The notes: generated by a model from the letters alone, not told the origin. A stretch of 64,000 bases of DNA from Mesorhizobium sp. CU3 (GCF_006442965.1 NZ_VFWX01000001.1:124001-188000); one strand, 5' to 3'; positions 27,563 to 36,884 are shown, counted from the stretch's first letter. Numbers and translations are program-made.

Positions 27563-28567
27563 TTACTTCGCGAACTCGGCCGGATCGAAGTCGTATTGCG
27601 TGGAGCAGAATTCGCAGGCGACGTGGATGCCGCCGTCCTCGGTCGAATCCTTGATCTCCTCGGCCGAAAAGCCTGCGAGAATGCCGTGGATCTTGTCGCG
27701 CGAGCAGGAGCACTGGTCGTCGACCGGCACGCTGCGGAAGACGCGCACGCCGTGCTCGTGGAACAGGCGATAGAGCAGCCGCTCAGCGCCGACGGTCGGG
27801 TCGATCAATTCCGTCGGCTCGATGGTGCCGAGCAGCGCCAAAAGTTCCTGCCAGCTATTGTCGGCCGGCTGGTCCGTCAGCTCGCGATCGTCGCCATCGC
27901 CGCCCGAAATATCGGGAACGCGCATGCGCTCCGGCGCCTGCGGCAGGAACTGCGCCAGGATGCCGCCGGCGCGCCACTGCTCGCGCGCGCCGGCCGGGCC
28001 GGGCGTGACCAGCTTGGCGACCGACATCTTGATCTCGGTCGGTATCTGCTCCGACTGGCGGAAATAGGTGCGCGCGGCGTCCTCCAGCGAGGTGCCGTCG
28101 AGCTGGACAATGCCCTGATAGCGCTGCGTATGCGCGCCCTGATCGATGGTCAGCGCCAGCACGCCGTTGCCGAGCAGCGTCTGCTGCGAGGTCTCGCCGG
28201 CGGCGGTCAGCGCCTGCAGCCGGTCGGCGTCGAAGCGCGCATAGGCGCGTAGCGCATGCGGGGTGGTGAAATCGGCCACCAACATGTCGACCGGACCGTC
28301 AGTGCGGGTCTGCAGGATGAACTTGCCCTCGAACTTCAGCGAGGTGCCGAGAAGCACGGTGAGCACGCAGGCTTCCGCCAGCAGGCGCGCGACCGGCTCG
28401 GGATAATTGTGGCGGCTCAAAATAGCGTCGAGCATCGGCCCGAGCTGCACGGTGCGGCCGCGCACGTCGAGCGGCGCGACCTCGTAAGGCACGACATGAT
28501 CGTCGCCGGCGAAGCCGAATTCACCGAGTTGAGGTTTGTGTTCAGCCAAAGTCTGGGTTTCCAACAT
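27563..28567 (-). CDS. hslO: redox-regulated chaperone Hsp33
   Basis: A cytosolic holdase (334 aa) activated by oxidation of a zinc-bound cysteine cluster. The C-terminal zinc site is visible as CSCS in DDQCSCSRDKI and CEFC in VACEFCSTQY. The N-terminal core starts with VVPYEVAPLDVRGRTVQLG. The ATG at 28567 is preceded by CCGGAG; an earlier in-frame start adds 8 residues. It follows argF on the same strand after 135 bp; argD-argF-hslO order is common in Rhizobiales. Confidence 0.96.
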   Translation of the reverse strand: MLETQTLAEHKPQLGEFGFAGDDHVVPYEVAPLDVRGRTVQLGPMLDAILSRHNYPEPVARLLAEACVLTVLLGTSLKFEGKFILQTRTDGPVDMLVADFTTPHALRAYARFDADRLQALTAAGETSQQTLLGNGVLALTIDQGAHTQRYQGIVQLDGTSLEDAARTYFRQSEQIPTEIKMSVAKLVTPGPAGAREQWRAGGILAQFLPQAPERMRVPDISGGDGDDRELTDQPADNSWQELLALLGTIEPTELIDPTVGAERLLYRLFHEHGVRVFRSVPVDDQCSCSRDKIHGILAGFSAEEIKDSTEDGGIHVACEFCSTQYDFDPAEFAK

Positions 28568-28702
28568 GACAATACTCCGGGGCGCAGCCATGCCGCCCTG
28601 TGAGCCGCATGCGTCGAAGCGCGTTCAATTTACGTGATGGCCCGCAAATAGGCATCACATATCCCGGGATCAAGTCGACATATCCCCTTGAGTCGTGTGG
28701 GA

Positions 28703-29614
28703 CTAAGCGCCCAGGCACCATGCCAGCACCGCCTTCTGGGCGTGCAGCCGGTTCTCGGCCTCGTCGAAGACCACCGAATGCGGTCCGTCGATCACCTCGT
28801 CGGTGACCTCCTCGCCGCGATGCGCCGGCAGGCAGTGCATGAACAACGCGTCCGACTTGGCCTTGGACATCAGCGCCGCGTTGACCTGATAGGGCAGGAA
28901 GACGTTGTGGCCGCGGGCGCGATGCTCCTGGCCCATCGACACCCAGCTGTCGGTGACGACGCAGTCGGCTTGGTCGACGGCCTCCTCAGCAGACCTGGAA
29001 AACCGAACCTTGCCGCCATGGGCTTTCGACCAGTCGACATACTTCTCGAACGGCTCGCTGCCTTCCGGCACCGCGACATTCACGTTGAAGCGGAAGCGCG
29101 CCGAGGCTTCGAGCAGCGAATGCAGCACGTTGTTGCCGTCGCCGGTCCAGGCGAAGGTCTTGCCGGCAACCGGGCCGCGATGCTCCTCATAGGTCATGAT
29201 GTCGGCCATCAGCTGGCACGGATGGGTGTCGTCGGTCAGGCCGTTGATGACCGGAACGGTGGCGTTCTCGGTCAGTTCGAGCAGCCGGTCATGCGAGGTG
29301 GTGCGGATCATGATGGCGTCGACATAGCGCGACAGTACTTTCGCCGTGTCGGCGATGGTTTCGGAGCGGCCGAGCTGCATCTCGGTGCCGGTCAGCATGA
29401 TGGTCTCGCCGCCGAGTTGGCGCATGCCGACATCGAAGGAGACGCGGGTGCGGGTCGACGGCTTGTCGAAGATCATCGCCAGCACCTTGCCGTCGAGCGG
29501 TTTCGAGCGCTCGCCGGCCTTCAGCCTGGTCTTTCGTGCCACCGCGTCGTCCAGCATGACGCGCAGGTCGCCGGCGGAAACGGCGGATAGATCGGTGAAG
29601 TGGCGGACACTCAT
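28703..29614 (-). CDS. argF: ornithine carbamoyltransferase
   Basis: Makes citrulline from ornithine and carbamoyl phosphate in arginine synthesis (303 aa, trimeric, cytosolic). The carbamoyl-phosphate motif STRTR is in [11 protein letters not shown], with [11 protein letters not shown] (HPxQ motif) and the ornithine-binding HCLPAHRG near the C-terminus. It lies 16 bp behind argD on the same strand, so both form an arginine operon. Confidence 0.97.
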   Translation of the reverse strand: MSVRHFTDLSAVSAGDLRVMLDDAVARKTRLKAGERSKPLDGKVLAMIFDKPSTRTRVSFDVGMRQLGGETIMLTGTEMQLGRSETIADTAKVLSRYVDAIMIRTTSHDRLLELTENATVPVINGLTDDTHPCQLMADIMTYEEHRGPVAGKTFAWTGDGNNVLHSLLEASARFRFNVNVAVPEGSEPFEKYVDWSKAHGGKVRFSRSAEEAVDQADCVVTDSWVSMGQEHRARGHNVFLPYQVNAALMSKAKSDALFMHCLPAHRGEEVTDEVIDGPHSVVFDEAENRLHAQKAVLAWCLGA

Positions 29615-29630
29615 CGGCGGGTTCCAGAAA

Positions 29631-30830
29631 TTACTTGGCGGCTTCGGCCGCGATCGCGTCGGTCAGGCCCTTGGCGCCGCCTCGGATGCGCTGCAGCGCA
29701 TCGCCGATCTCCTCGTCGGTGACGGTGAGCGGCGGCAGGAGGCGGATGACGTTGTCGCCGGCTGGCACCGCCAGCAGATGCTGGTCGCGCAGCGCCATGT
29801 TGACCTTGGTGTTGGGCATGGCACATTTGAGGCCCAGCATCAGGCCGGTTCCCCTTATGCCCTCGATGACCTCGGGGAATTCGTCGGCGACCCCGGCCAA
29901 ACCCTGCTTCAGGAGCAGCGCCTTGCGCTGCACGTCTTCGAGGAAGCCGTCGGCCAGCACCACGTCGAGCACGGCATTGCCGACCGCCATCGCCAGCGGG
30001 TTGCCGCCGAAGGTGGTGCCGTGCACGCCGGCGGTCATGCCTGTTGCCGCCTCATCGGTGGCGAGGCAGGCGCCCATCGGGAAGCCGCCGCCGATGCCTT
30101 TGGCGATCGCCATGATGTCGGGCGCCACACCGGTCCATTCATGCGCAAACAGCTTGCCTGTGCGGCCGATGCCGCACTGGACCTCGTCGAAGATCAACAG
30201 CAGGCCGTGCTGGTCGCAAAGCTGGCGCAGGCGCTTCAAGGATTGCGTCGGCACCGGGCGGATGCCGCCCTCGCCCTGCACCGGCTCGATCAGGATCGCC
30301 GCCGTCTCCGGCGTGATCGCTTTTTCGGCGGCGTCGATGTCGTCATAGCCGACCTGGTCGAAGCCCTCGACCTTCGGGCCGAAGCCTTCGAGATATTTGT
30401 ACTGGCCACCGGCGGCGATCGTCGCAAGCGTGCGGCCGTGGAAGGCGCCCTCGAACGTGATGATGCGGAAACGCTCGGGATGATCCTTGACGAAGTGATA
30501 GCGCCTGGCCGTCTTGATCGCGCATTCCAGCGCCTCGGCGCCGGAATTGGTGAAGAACACCTTGTCGGCGAAGGTGGCGTCGACCAGCCGCTCGCCCAGC
30601 CGGCGCTGCTCGGGGATCTCATAGAGATTGGAGACGTGCCAGAGCTTGGCGGCCTGCTCGGTCAGCGCGGCAACCAGGTGCGGGTGGCTGTGGCCCAGCG
30701 AATTGACCGCGATGCCGCCGGCGAAATCGAGATATCGCTCGCCCTTGTCGGTGACCAGCCAGGTCCCCTCCCCGTGGTCGAAGGCCAGGGGTGCGCGAGC
30801 AAAGGTCTCGTAAAGCGCCGAACCGCTCAT
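29631..30830 (-). CDS. argD: acetylornithine aminotransferase
   Basis: A class III PLP aminotransferase (399 aa) that makes N-acetylornithine in arginine synthesis and may also serve as succinyldiaminopimelate aminotransferase. Visible are [17 protein letters not shown], the Asp of [15 protein letters not shown], and the PLP lysine in [14 protein letters not shown]. It is the first gene of argD-argF. A hairpin plus six T lies 27 bp ahead of the start, see the leader entry. Confidence 0.97.
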   Translation of the reverse strand: MSGSALYETFARAPLAFDHGEGTWLVTDKGERYLDFAGGIAVNSLGHSHPHLVAALTEQAAKLWHVSNLYEIPEQRRLGERLVDATFADKVFFTNSGAEALECAIKTARRYHFVKDHPERFRIITFEGAFHGRTLATIAAGGQYKYLEGFGPKVEGFDQVGYDDIDAAEKAITPETAAILIEPVQGEGGIRPVPTQSLKRLRQLCDQHGLLLIFDEVQCGIGRTGKLFAHEWTGVAPDIMAIAKGIGGGFPMGACLATDEAATGMTAGVHGTTFGGNPLAMAVGNAVLDVVLADGFLEDVQRKALLLKQGLAGVADEFPEVIEGIRGTGLMLGLKCAMPNTKVNMALRDQHLLAVPAGDNVIRLLPPLTVTDEEIGDALQRIRGGAKGLTDAIAAEAAK

Positions 30831-30856
30831 TATATGCGTCTCCGGTACCGGAAATC

Positions 30857-30879
30857 AAAAAAGCCGCCAATGCGGCGGC
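30857..30879 (-). terminator. terminator/attenuator-like hairpin upstream of argD
   Basis: On the minus strand, GCCGCC-GCATT-GGCGGC is followed by TTTTTT, 27 bases before the argD ATG. An alternative pairing AAGCCGC (30884-30890) with GCGGCTT (30861-30867) would disrupt it. There is no gene upstream on that strand that would need a terminator, which suggests attenuation of argDF or the end of a small leftward RNA. Confidence 0.65.
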
Positions 30880-31005
30880 CTTTGCGGCTTATCATGTTTT
30901 TCGGCCATGAAGTCAACGAAAACGTCGCGCAGAAGCGCGCGGCAAGCCTCCGACGCCACGCCGGCTCATCAGTGGACCGGCAAGTTGGGGAAAACCGAAA
31001 AAACC

Positions 31006-31153
31006 GAATCGTGTTGCCCTGGGGACTCTTGTCACCGAGTCAGCGCATAAGGTATTTGTAGTCGAGAAATAACTAGATTTCGTGCGGCGGACCTAAATCA
31101 CCCGGTATATGTGGTGTTGTTTGCCCGGCGAGAGCCGGGTCGGGGACGGATTC
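31006..31153. promoter_or_regulatory. cluster of four GANTC sites upstream of gcrA
   Basis: GAATC (31006-31010), GACTC (31024-31028), GAGTC (31037-31041) and GATTC (31149-31153). GANTC is the CcrM methylation site, and GcrA acts at promoters carrying methylated GANTC. Confidence 0.6.
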
Positions 31154-31186
31154 TGACTGCCGCACGCTTCATAGGAGCGCGGTCTC

Positions 31187-31699
31187 ATGAACTGGACTGA
31201 CGAGCGGGTAGAACTTCTCAGGAAACTGTGGTCGGAGGGTCTGAGCGCAAGCCAGATCGCCGCGCAGCTTGGCGGAGTGAGCCGCAACGCCGTCATCGGC
31301 AAGGTGCATCGCCTGAAACTGTCGGGCCGCGGCCGCGCAACCGCCGCCCCGGCACGGCAGAAAAAGACGGTGCAGGGCGCCTCGATGCAGAAATCGGTGG
31401 CCCGCGCCGCGAGCGCGACACGCCATGTGACGGTCGGCGCCACCGCGCTGCAGGTGCAGTTCGACGCCGAGCCGGTGGCGCGCCACTACATCCGCCCAGT
31501 CGAGAACGTCGTCGTGCCGATCTCGCGCAACCTGCAGCTCGTCGAGCTGACCGAGCGCACCTGCAAATGGCCGAACGGCGACCCGCTGTCGGAAGATTTC
31601 AGCTTCTGCGGCACCGAGTCCGCCGAGACCGGGCCGTATTGCAAATACCACTCGCGCGTGGCGTTCCAGCCGGCGGCGGAGCGGCGCAGGGCACGCTGA
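31187..31699 (+). CDS. gcrA: cell-cycle regulator GcrA
   Basis: A DNA- and sigma70-binding cell-cycle regulator of alphaproteobacteria (170 aa). The N-terminal helix-turn-helix is WTDERVELLRKLWSEG to GGVSRNAVIGKVHRLKL; a basic linker follows, and the C-terminal sigma-interacting domain has CKWPNGDP and FCGTESAETGPYCKYHSRVAF with three cysteines. The ATG at 31187 has AGGAGCG 8 bases upstream. It is divergent from argD. The upstream region contains four GANTC sites, so feedback by DNA methylation state is possible. Confidence 0.96.
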   Translation: MNWTDERVELLRKLWSEGLSASQIAAQLGGVSRNAVIGKVHRLKLSGRGRATAAPARQKKTVQGASMQKSVARAASATRHVTVGATALQVQFDAEPVARHYIRPVENVVVPISRNLQLVELTERTCKWPNGDPLSEDFSFCGTESAETGPYCKYHSRVAFQPAAERRRAR

Positions 31700-31704
31700 G
31701 CGGG

Positions 31705-31777
31705 GTGAGTCAGTAGTCAATAGTCAACGAGGATGCCTACCATCCTCACTAATCACTACTGACTATTCACTACTCAC
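31705..31777. repeat. imperfect hairpin of TAGT-type units between gcrA and corA
   Basis: The left arm GTGAGTCAGTAGTCAATAGT and on to GAGGATG (31705-31735) pairs imperfectly with the right arm CATCCTCACTAATCACTACT and on to CTCAC (31741-31777). It fills the gap between two convergent genes and is low in GC compared with its surroundings. It may act as a bidirectional transcript end. Confidence 0.6.
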
Positions 31778-31781
31778 CTAC

Positions 31782-32792
31782 TCACAGCCATCCATTCTTC
31801 TTGAACCGCCAGTACAAGAACGAACAGACCATCGCGATCGCCACCAGCACCATCGGATAGCCATACGGCAGTTTCAGCTCCGGCATATTGTCGAAATTCA
31901 TGCCGTAGATGCCGGCGAGCGCCGTCGGCACCGCCAAAATGGCGGCCCATGAGGCGAGCTTCTTGGAGATCGCCGTTTCCTGGCTCTGGCCGACAAGCAG
32001 GCTGGCTTCGAAGGCAAAGGCCAGAACCTCGCGCAAACTGTCGATCTTTTCCTGCACGGTGCGGATGTGGTCGGTCACGTCGCGGAACAGCGGATGCATG
32101 GCAGAGTGGATTTGCGGCAGCTCGGCACTGGTGAGCCGTCGGCAGACCTCGACCAGCGGCAGCGCGGCGTTGCGCAGCCTGAGAAGGTCGCGCCGCAGCA
32201 TATACAACCGCTCGATGTCGGCGCCGGTCATAGGCTTCAAAAGCACCTTGTCCTCGATCGCCTCGACCTCGTCCTCGATCTGCTCCAGCACCGGCATGTA
32301 ATTGTCGACGATGAAATCGAGGATAGCGTACAGGACGAAATCCTCGCCCTTGGCCAGCGAATGCGGGCAGCTTTCCCAGTGCTGGCGCACGGCGGCATAG
32401 GAGGTCGACGGGCCGTGGCGGACGCTGACGATGTAGCCGGTGCCAACGAAGAGATGCGTCTCGCCGAAGGTGACGCGGCCGTCGATCAACTGCGCGGTGC
32501 GCGCGACTATGAACAGCGCATCGCCATATTGCTCGATCTTGGGGCGGGCATGCGGATGTTCGGCGTCCTCGATCGCTAGGTCATGCAGATGGAATTGCGC
32601 CTGGACCCTGAGCAAAAGATTGCGGTCGGGCTCGAGCAGGCCGATCCAGACGACATGGCCGGGCTTGGCCGCCCATTCGCCGGCCTCTTCGACCGGGATA
32701 TCGGCGACGCGTTTGCCGCCGGCATAGACGCTCGAAGCGATGATGCCCGATGTCGGCTGCGGAGCCGGGGTCAGGTTCCGAACTTGTTCCAT
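31782..32792 (-). CDS. corA: CorA family magnesium/cobalt transporter
   Basis: A 336-aa inner-membrane pentameric Mg2+ channel. A large acidic N-terminal cytoplasmic domain (residues 1-270) is followed by two C-terminal TMs. The selectivity motif GMN is in IYGMNFDNMPELKLPYGYP, followed by a last TM ending YWRFKKNGWL. It is convergent with gcrA across a hairpin repeat, and has its own promoter side facing phoU's end. Confidence 0.95.
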   Translation of the reverse strand: MEQVRNLTPAPQPTSGIIASSVYAGGKRVADIPVEEAGEWAAKPGHVVWIGLLEPDRNLLLRVQAQFHLHDLAIEDAEHPHARPKIEQYGDALFIVARTAQLIDGRVTFGETHLFVGTGYIVSVRHGPSTSYAAVRQHWESCPHSLAKGEDFVLYAILDFIVDNYMPVLEQIEDEVEAIEDKVLLKPMTGADIERLYMLRRDLLRLRNAALPLVEVCRRLTSAELPQIHSAMHPLFRDVTDHIRTVQEKIDSLREVLAFAFEASLLVGQSQETAISKKLASWAAILAVPTALAGIYGMNFDNMPELKLPYGYPMVLVAIAMVCSFLYWRFKKNGWL

Positions 32793-32878
32793 CGCAAACC
32801 TCCCGAGACTGCGACTGACAAATCGCTGTGTCTGGAAGAGCTTAACCTAAATTAGAAAGCCGTTCGAGAGGCGCCTGT

Positions 32879-33607
32879 TCACTTAACCGGCGCCATGCCG
32901 GGGAGCACGACCTTGTCGGTCTTGTCGCTTTTCGGCCGATCGGCCGGCATCTGGTCGCCGGTGACGATGTAATAGATGGTCTCGGCGATGTTGGTCGCAT
33001 GGTCGCCGATGCGCTCGATGTTCTTGGCGCAGAACAGAAGATGCGTGCAGGGGGTGATGTTGCGCGGATCTTCCATCATGTAGGTCAACAGCTCGCGGAA
33101 CAGCGAGGTGTACATGGCGTCGATCTGGTCGTCGCGATCGCGCACGAAGCCGATCCTGTCGACCGAGCGCGAAGCGTAGACGTCGAGCACTTCCTTGAGC
33201 TGCGTCAGCGCCAGATTGGCCAGCGCCTCGAGGCCGCGGAACAGGCTGTTGGGCTGGCGGCCGTCGACAGAGGCGACGCGCTTGGCGACATTCTTGCCGA
33301 GATCGCCGACGCGCTCGATGTCGGCCGAGATGCGGATGGCGCCGACGATCTCGCGCAGATCCGTCGCCATCGGCTGGCGCCTGGCGATGATGACGATCGC
33401 CCTGTCGTCGATCTCGCGCTGTCCCTCGTCGAGGACGAGATCGTCCTGGATGACCTTCTGGGCAAGGCCATGGTCGGCGTTGACCAGAGCGGCAACCGCC
33501 TGCTCCACCATTCGTTCGGCATGCCCGCCCATTGCGGCGATGCGTTTGGAGAGGAACTTCAGTTCCTCGTCATAGGCACTCATGATGTGCACGGACTGCA
33601 TGGACAT
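32879..33607 (-). CDS. phoU: phosphate signalling protein PhoU
   Basis: A cytoplasmic helical-bundle adaptor (242 aa) that links the Pst phosphate importer with PhoR and keeps the Pho regulon off when phosphate is ample. Two PhoU repeats are visible, each with the metal-binding pattern E/DxxxD (RISADIERVGDLGKNVAKR and CAKNIERIGDHATNIAETI). An in-frame ATG two codons in has a better-spaced ribosome-binding site (GGGAAGG). It follows phoR after about 100 bp with no pstSCAB between, which differs from the usual rhizobial order. Confidence 0.95.
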   Translation of the reverse strand: MSMQSVHIMSAYDEELKFLSKRIAAMGGHAERMVEQAVAALVNADHGLAQKVIQDDLVLDEGQREIDDRAIVIIARRQPMATDLREIVGAIRISADIERVGDLGKNVAKRVASVDGRQPNSLFRGLEALANLALTQLKEVLDVYASRSVDRIGFVRDRDDQIDAMYTSLFRELLTYMMEDPRNITPCTHLLFCAKNIERIGDHATNIAETIYYIVTGDQMPADRPKSDKTDKVVLPGMAPVK

Positions 33608-33709
33608 GCCTTCCCGGTTCGCACCGGCTTGTTCGTTTCCTCAATCCGTCGCTGATACGCGAACCGCATGACAGAAAGACGAAAATGCCGGTTGGTAACC
33701 CATACAGGA

Positions 33710-34975
33710 TCAGCGAGCCGGCAAATGAACCGTAAACGCCGCACCCTTGCCGACTTCCGACCTGATCGACAATCTTGCATTATGACGGGTCAATATATGC
33801 TTGACGATGGAAAGGCCAAGGCCCGTGCCTTTCTGGGTGCGGCTGCTCTCGACATCGACGCGGTAGAACCGTTCGGTGATGCGCGGGATATGCTCTTCGG
33901 CAATGCCCGGACCGAAATCCCTGATAGTGACGTCGACACCCTCCTCCCGGCCGCCCTCGCCGCCGGCAATCGAGACGGTGACATGCCCGCCCGACTGGCC
34001 ATATTTGCAGGCGTTTTCCAGAAGGTTCTCGAAAACCTGGAACAGTTCGTCGCGGTCGCCGGGAACGACAAGCGGCCCGTCGGCGAAATCGCGCTCGATG
34101 ACGACGCCGTTCTCATTGGCCAGCGGCGCAAGCGAGTCGATGACGCTGTCGATGGTCTGGCGAAGGTCCACCTCGGTGCCGGGCCGCAGATAAGGTTTCA
34201 TCTCCAGCCGCGACAGCGAAAGCAGGTCGTCGATCAGGCGCGCCATGCGGCCGGTCTGATTCTGCATGATCTGCAGGAACTGGTCGCGCGCCGCCGGATC
34301 GTTGCGGGCCGGCCCGCGCAAGGTCTCGATGAAGCCGGCGATCGAGGCGAGCGGCGTGCGCAATTCGTGGCTGGCATTGGCGATGAAGTCGGCGCGCATG
34401 CGGTCGATGCGGCGCGTCTCGCTCTGATCCTTGAACACCAGCACGTAAAGGCCGGTGGCATGGCCGACCGTGGAGGCGCTGACCCGATATGTCCGCTCCA
34501 CCGGCAGCTTTTCGGTGTAGTCGACGGCGTCAGAAGCCACCTCTCCCGCCAAGATGCCGTCGAGCAGCGCCTGCATTTCCGGAGCGCGGAACTTGAGTGA
34601 CAGCGACATGCCCGGCGCCAGACCGCCAAAGGCCGCGAAGGCGGCGGCATTGGCGTGAACGATATTGGCCGACTGGTCGAAGATGATCAGGGGGTCGGCG
34701 ACGGCTGCCGCCAGATATTCGCCGGAGAGCCGCTGCAGCCCGCTCGCCTCGATCGCGGCGGCGTCATTGGCCGACTGACGTTCGGCATCGACGGGAAGCA
34801 TCGTGACGGCGGCCAGCACGGCGAGCGCCAGCAGCGGCACATAGATCGAGGCGCCCGCAAAAAAATACACGCCAAGGATCGCAACGGCGCCGATGGCCAG
34901 CAGCCAGCGGCTGCGCCATAGCCGCGCCGCCAGGGCCTGCCCTGTGCCGTTTTGTTCCGCGCTCGCCTCTGCCAT
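33710..34975 (-). CDS. phoR: phosphate regulon sensor kinase PhoR
   Basis: An inner-membrane histidine kinase of about 421 aa. Two N-terminal TMs (about residues 20-60), a PAS domain (about 90-190, from LAAAVADPLIIFDQSANIV), a HisKA domain with the acceptor His in FIANASHELRTPLASIAGF, and HATPase_c with N box ENLLENACKYG and G boxes DFGPGIAEEHI and GTGLGLSIVKHI. It controls PhoB, which is not in the window. The start is set at ATG 34975; ATG 34984 or 35026 in frame are possible. It is divergent from ppk2. Identity as PhoR rather than a generic kinase rests on PhoU next door. Confidence 0.9.
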   Translation of the reverse strand: MAEASAEQNGTGQALAARLWRSRWLLAIGAVAILGVYFFAGASIYVPLLALAVLAAVTMLPVDAERQSANDAAAIEASGLQRLSGEYLAAAVADPLIIFDQSANIVHANAAAFAAFGGLAPGMSLSLKFRAPEMQALLDGILAGEVASDAVDYTEKLPVERTYRVSASTVGHATGLYVLVFKDQSETRRIDRMRADFIANASHELRTPLASIAGFIETLRGPARNDPAARDQFLQIMQNQTGRMARLIDDLLSLSRLEMKPYLRPGTEVDLRQTIDSVIDSLAPLANENGVVIERDFADGPLVVPGDRDELFQVFENLLENACKYGQSGGHVTVSIAGGEGGREEGVDVTIRDFGPGIAEEHIPRITERFYRVDVESSRTQKGTGLGLSIVKHILTRHNARLSIRSEVGKGAAFTVHLPAR

Positions 34976-35166
34976 ACCCCGCATCCCGTCGGCTGGCCAG
35001 CGATAGACTGGACAGGCCCGGCGCACAGGCCCCTGAAAATCAGGATCGATTTTCGCAGGAGTTCATGCGCAAAATCAAAATGCTACGGCGACTTTGCTTC
35101 CGAAAGGGCGCATGTCGCTGCAGAGGCTCCATAGCATGAGTCCGCAAACTGGAAAGGTTCGTCTGG

Positions 35167-36072
35167 ATGAAAAATGCCAAGCAAACGGCGGAGGCGGCGC
35201 CGGCCACGGGACCGATCAAGATCAAGATCGGCGGCAAGGAACGCGCCTTCGACATCGACGATCCGGTGCTGCCAGACTGGATCGATGACAACAAGCTGAC
35301 CGCCGGCGGCTATCCTTACGACAAGAAGATGAAGAGCGAGGACTACGAGAAGGAGCTCGAGCACCTGCAGATCGAGCTGGTCAAGGCGCAAGCCTGGCTG
35401 CAGAAGACCGGCGGCCGGCTGATGGCGCTTTTCGAGGGCCGTGACGCCGCCGGTAAGGGCGGCACGATCTTCGTGCTGCGGCAATTCATGAACCCGCGCA
35501 CCGCGCGCAACGTAGCGCTGACCAAGCCGACGCCGACCGAGACCGGGCAATGGTACTACCAGCGCTATGTCGATCATTTCCCGACCTCGGGCGAGTTCGT
35601 CACCTTCGATCGGTCTTGGTACAACCGCGCCGGCGTCGAGCCGGTCATGGGCTTCTGCACGCCGGAGCAGCATGAGAAATTCCTCGACGAAACGCCGCAT
35701 TTCGAGCGCATGATCGTCAATGAGGGCATCCATTTCTTCAAGTTCTGGCTCAACATCGGCCGCGAAACGCAGCTCGAGCGGTTCCATGACCGCCGCTGGT
35801 CGCCGCTGAAGAGTTGGAAGTTCTCGCCGATCGACATCGCCGGCATCAACAAGTGGGACGACTACACCAAGGCGCGCGACCAGATGGTTGAGCGCACCCA
35901 CAAGGAATTCGCACCGTGGATCATCGTGCGCGCCAACGACAAGCGACGAGCCCGGCTAGCTGTGATCCAGCGCATCCTTTTGTCGCTGCCTTACGATGGA
36001 CGCGACCTCGACGTCATCGGCAAGCCCGACAAGAAGATCATCGGCGAAGGGCCGGATTTCTTGAAGGATTAG
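35167..36072 (+). CDS. ppk2: polyphosphate kinase 2
   Basis: A PPK2-family nucleoside diphosphate kinase that uses polyphosphate (301 aa). Walker A is [12 protein letters not shown]; the second conserved block is [19 protein letters not shown] (Walker B Asp-Arg), and the lid is in [18 protein letters not shown]. Single-domain rhizobial enzymes of this type favour phosphorylation of GDP/ADP from polyphosphate. GGAAAGG precedes the ATG. It lies next to phoR-phoU, in keeping with phosphate storage, and is followed by its own terminator. Confidence 0.95.
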   Translation: MKNAKQTAEAAPATGPIKIKIGGKERAFDIDDPVLPDWIDDNKLTAGGYPYDKKMKSEDYEKELEHLQIELVKAQAWLQKTGGRLMALFEGRDAAGKGGTIFVLRQFMNPRTARNVALTKPTPTETGQWYYQRYVDHFPTSGEFVTFDRSWYNRAGVEPVMGFCTPEQHEKFLDETPHFERMIVNEGIHFFKFWLNIGRETQLERFHDRRWSPLKSWKFSPIDIAGINKWDDYTKARDQMVERTHKEFAPWIIVRANDKRRARLAVIQRILLSLPYDGRDLDVIGKPDKKIIGEGPDFLKD

Positions 36073-36081
36073 AAATATTAC

Positions 36082-36121
36082 AGCGCCGCGCGCCTTCCGG
36101 CTTGCGCGGCGCTGAGTTTTT
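36082..36121 (+). terminator. rho-independent terminator of ppk2
   Basis: The perfect 10-bp stem AGCGCCGCGC / GCGCGGCGCT (36082-36091 with 36104-36113) is followed by GAG and TTTTT. It lies 9 bp past the ppk2 stop. Confidence 0.85.
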
Positions 36122-36134
36122 CATTGCCGGGCGA

Positions 36135-36884
36135 TCAGGCCGCCAGGCGGGCGATCCGCTGCAGCCGCTTCAAGGTCGTGTCGTCCTGAAGCGCCTGCTG
36201 GAACAGCGTGATCTCATGGTCGATGCGGTCGCACAGCACGTCAGTGTCGCCCTTGAGCAGGCTGCGTGTCTGCAGCAATGCGGCGACCGGCTTCTTGGCG
36301 AGATGCTTCGCTCTCGCCAAGGTCGCCTCCTCCGCGCTGCCTTCCGTCACGATCTCGCCCACCAGCCCGAGCGCCTTGGCATCGTCTACGCCGAGCGTGT
36401 CGCCCAGGCAGAAGAAGCGGAAGGCGCCGGCATAGCCGAGCTTCTGGGGCGCCAGGATGCTGGTCGCCGCGTCCGGCACCAGGCCGAAATCGACGAACGG
36501 CACCCTGAAGGTGCTGCCCCTGGAAGCGATCACCATGTCGCAGTGGAACAGTATGGTGCAGCCGACGCCGACGGCATCGCCGTCGACGCAGGCAAGCACC
36601 GGCTTGGGGAAGGTCGCCAGCATGCGGAACATGTCGGTGACGGCGGCGATCAGTTCCCGGTGCTTGGTGGCGTCGAGGAACTCCGAGAAATCGCCGCCGA
36701 GGCAGAAGCAGCCGGCAAGGCCGCGAAGCATGACGACGCGGACCTCGTCGTTGACGGCTGCGTCGTGCAAGGTCATGGCAAGGCTCGCATAGGCGTGCCG
36801 GTCGAGCACCGGCCTTCCGTCATGCGAGGACACCGTGACGACCAGCGTGTGGCCGCGCAGTTCGGGTTCGGGATGAAAGCTCAT
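36135..36884 (-). CDS. crotonase-family enzyme linked to AHL synthesis
   Basis: A 249-aa enoyl-CoA hydratase/isomerase-fold protein. The oxyanion-hole loop is LRGLAGCFCLGGDFSEF and the second is VDGDAVGVGCTILFHCDM. In the segment FRVPFVDFGLVPDAATS the first catalytic Glu of true hydratases (normally after the Pro) is replaced by Phe, and the GxGGT loop is altered, so an isomerase or dehydrogenation-type reaction is more likely than hydration. GGAGG lies 6 bases before ATG 36884. It starts 11 bp behind the luxI gene. In Mesorhizobium japonicum a linked gene of this kind is needed for a doubly unsaturated C12 AHL; the same role is inferred here. Confidence 0.88.
   Translation of the reverse strand: MSFHPEPELRGHTLVVTVSSHDGRPVLDRHAYASLAMTLHDAAVNDEVRVVMLRGLAGCFCLGGDFSEFLDATKHRELIAAVTDMFRMLATFPKPVLACVDGDAVGVGCTILFHCDMVIASRGSTFRVPFVDFGLVPDAATSILAPQKLGYAGAFRFFCLGDTLGVDDAKALGLVGEIVTEGSAEEATLARAKHLAKKPVAALLQTRSLLKGDTDVLCDRIDHEITLFQQALQDDTTLKRLQRIARLAA

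Larger units (their letters stand above)
30831..31186. other. divergent argD / gcrA intergenic region
   Basis: These 356 bp contain no gene-sized frame. They hold a terminator-like leader for argD (30857-30879, minus strand), four GANTC methylation sites (31006-31153) and the gcrA ribosome-binding site AGGAGCG. A 17-codon minus-strand frame (30855-30908, start ATG, ending PHWRLF) overlaps the hairpin; it has two arginine codons and a poor ribosome-binding site. Confidence 0.6.

Noticed and set aside
30855..30908. 17-codon leader peptide frame before argD as a true attenuator peptide
   Set aside because: Only two arginine codons, not in a run, and no good ribosome-binding site; kept only as part of the leader observation.
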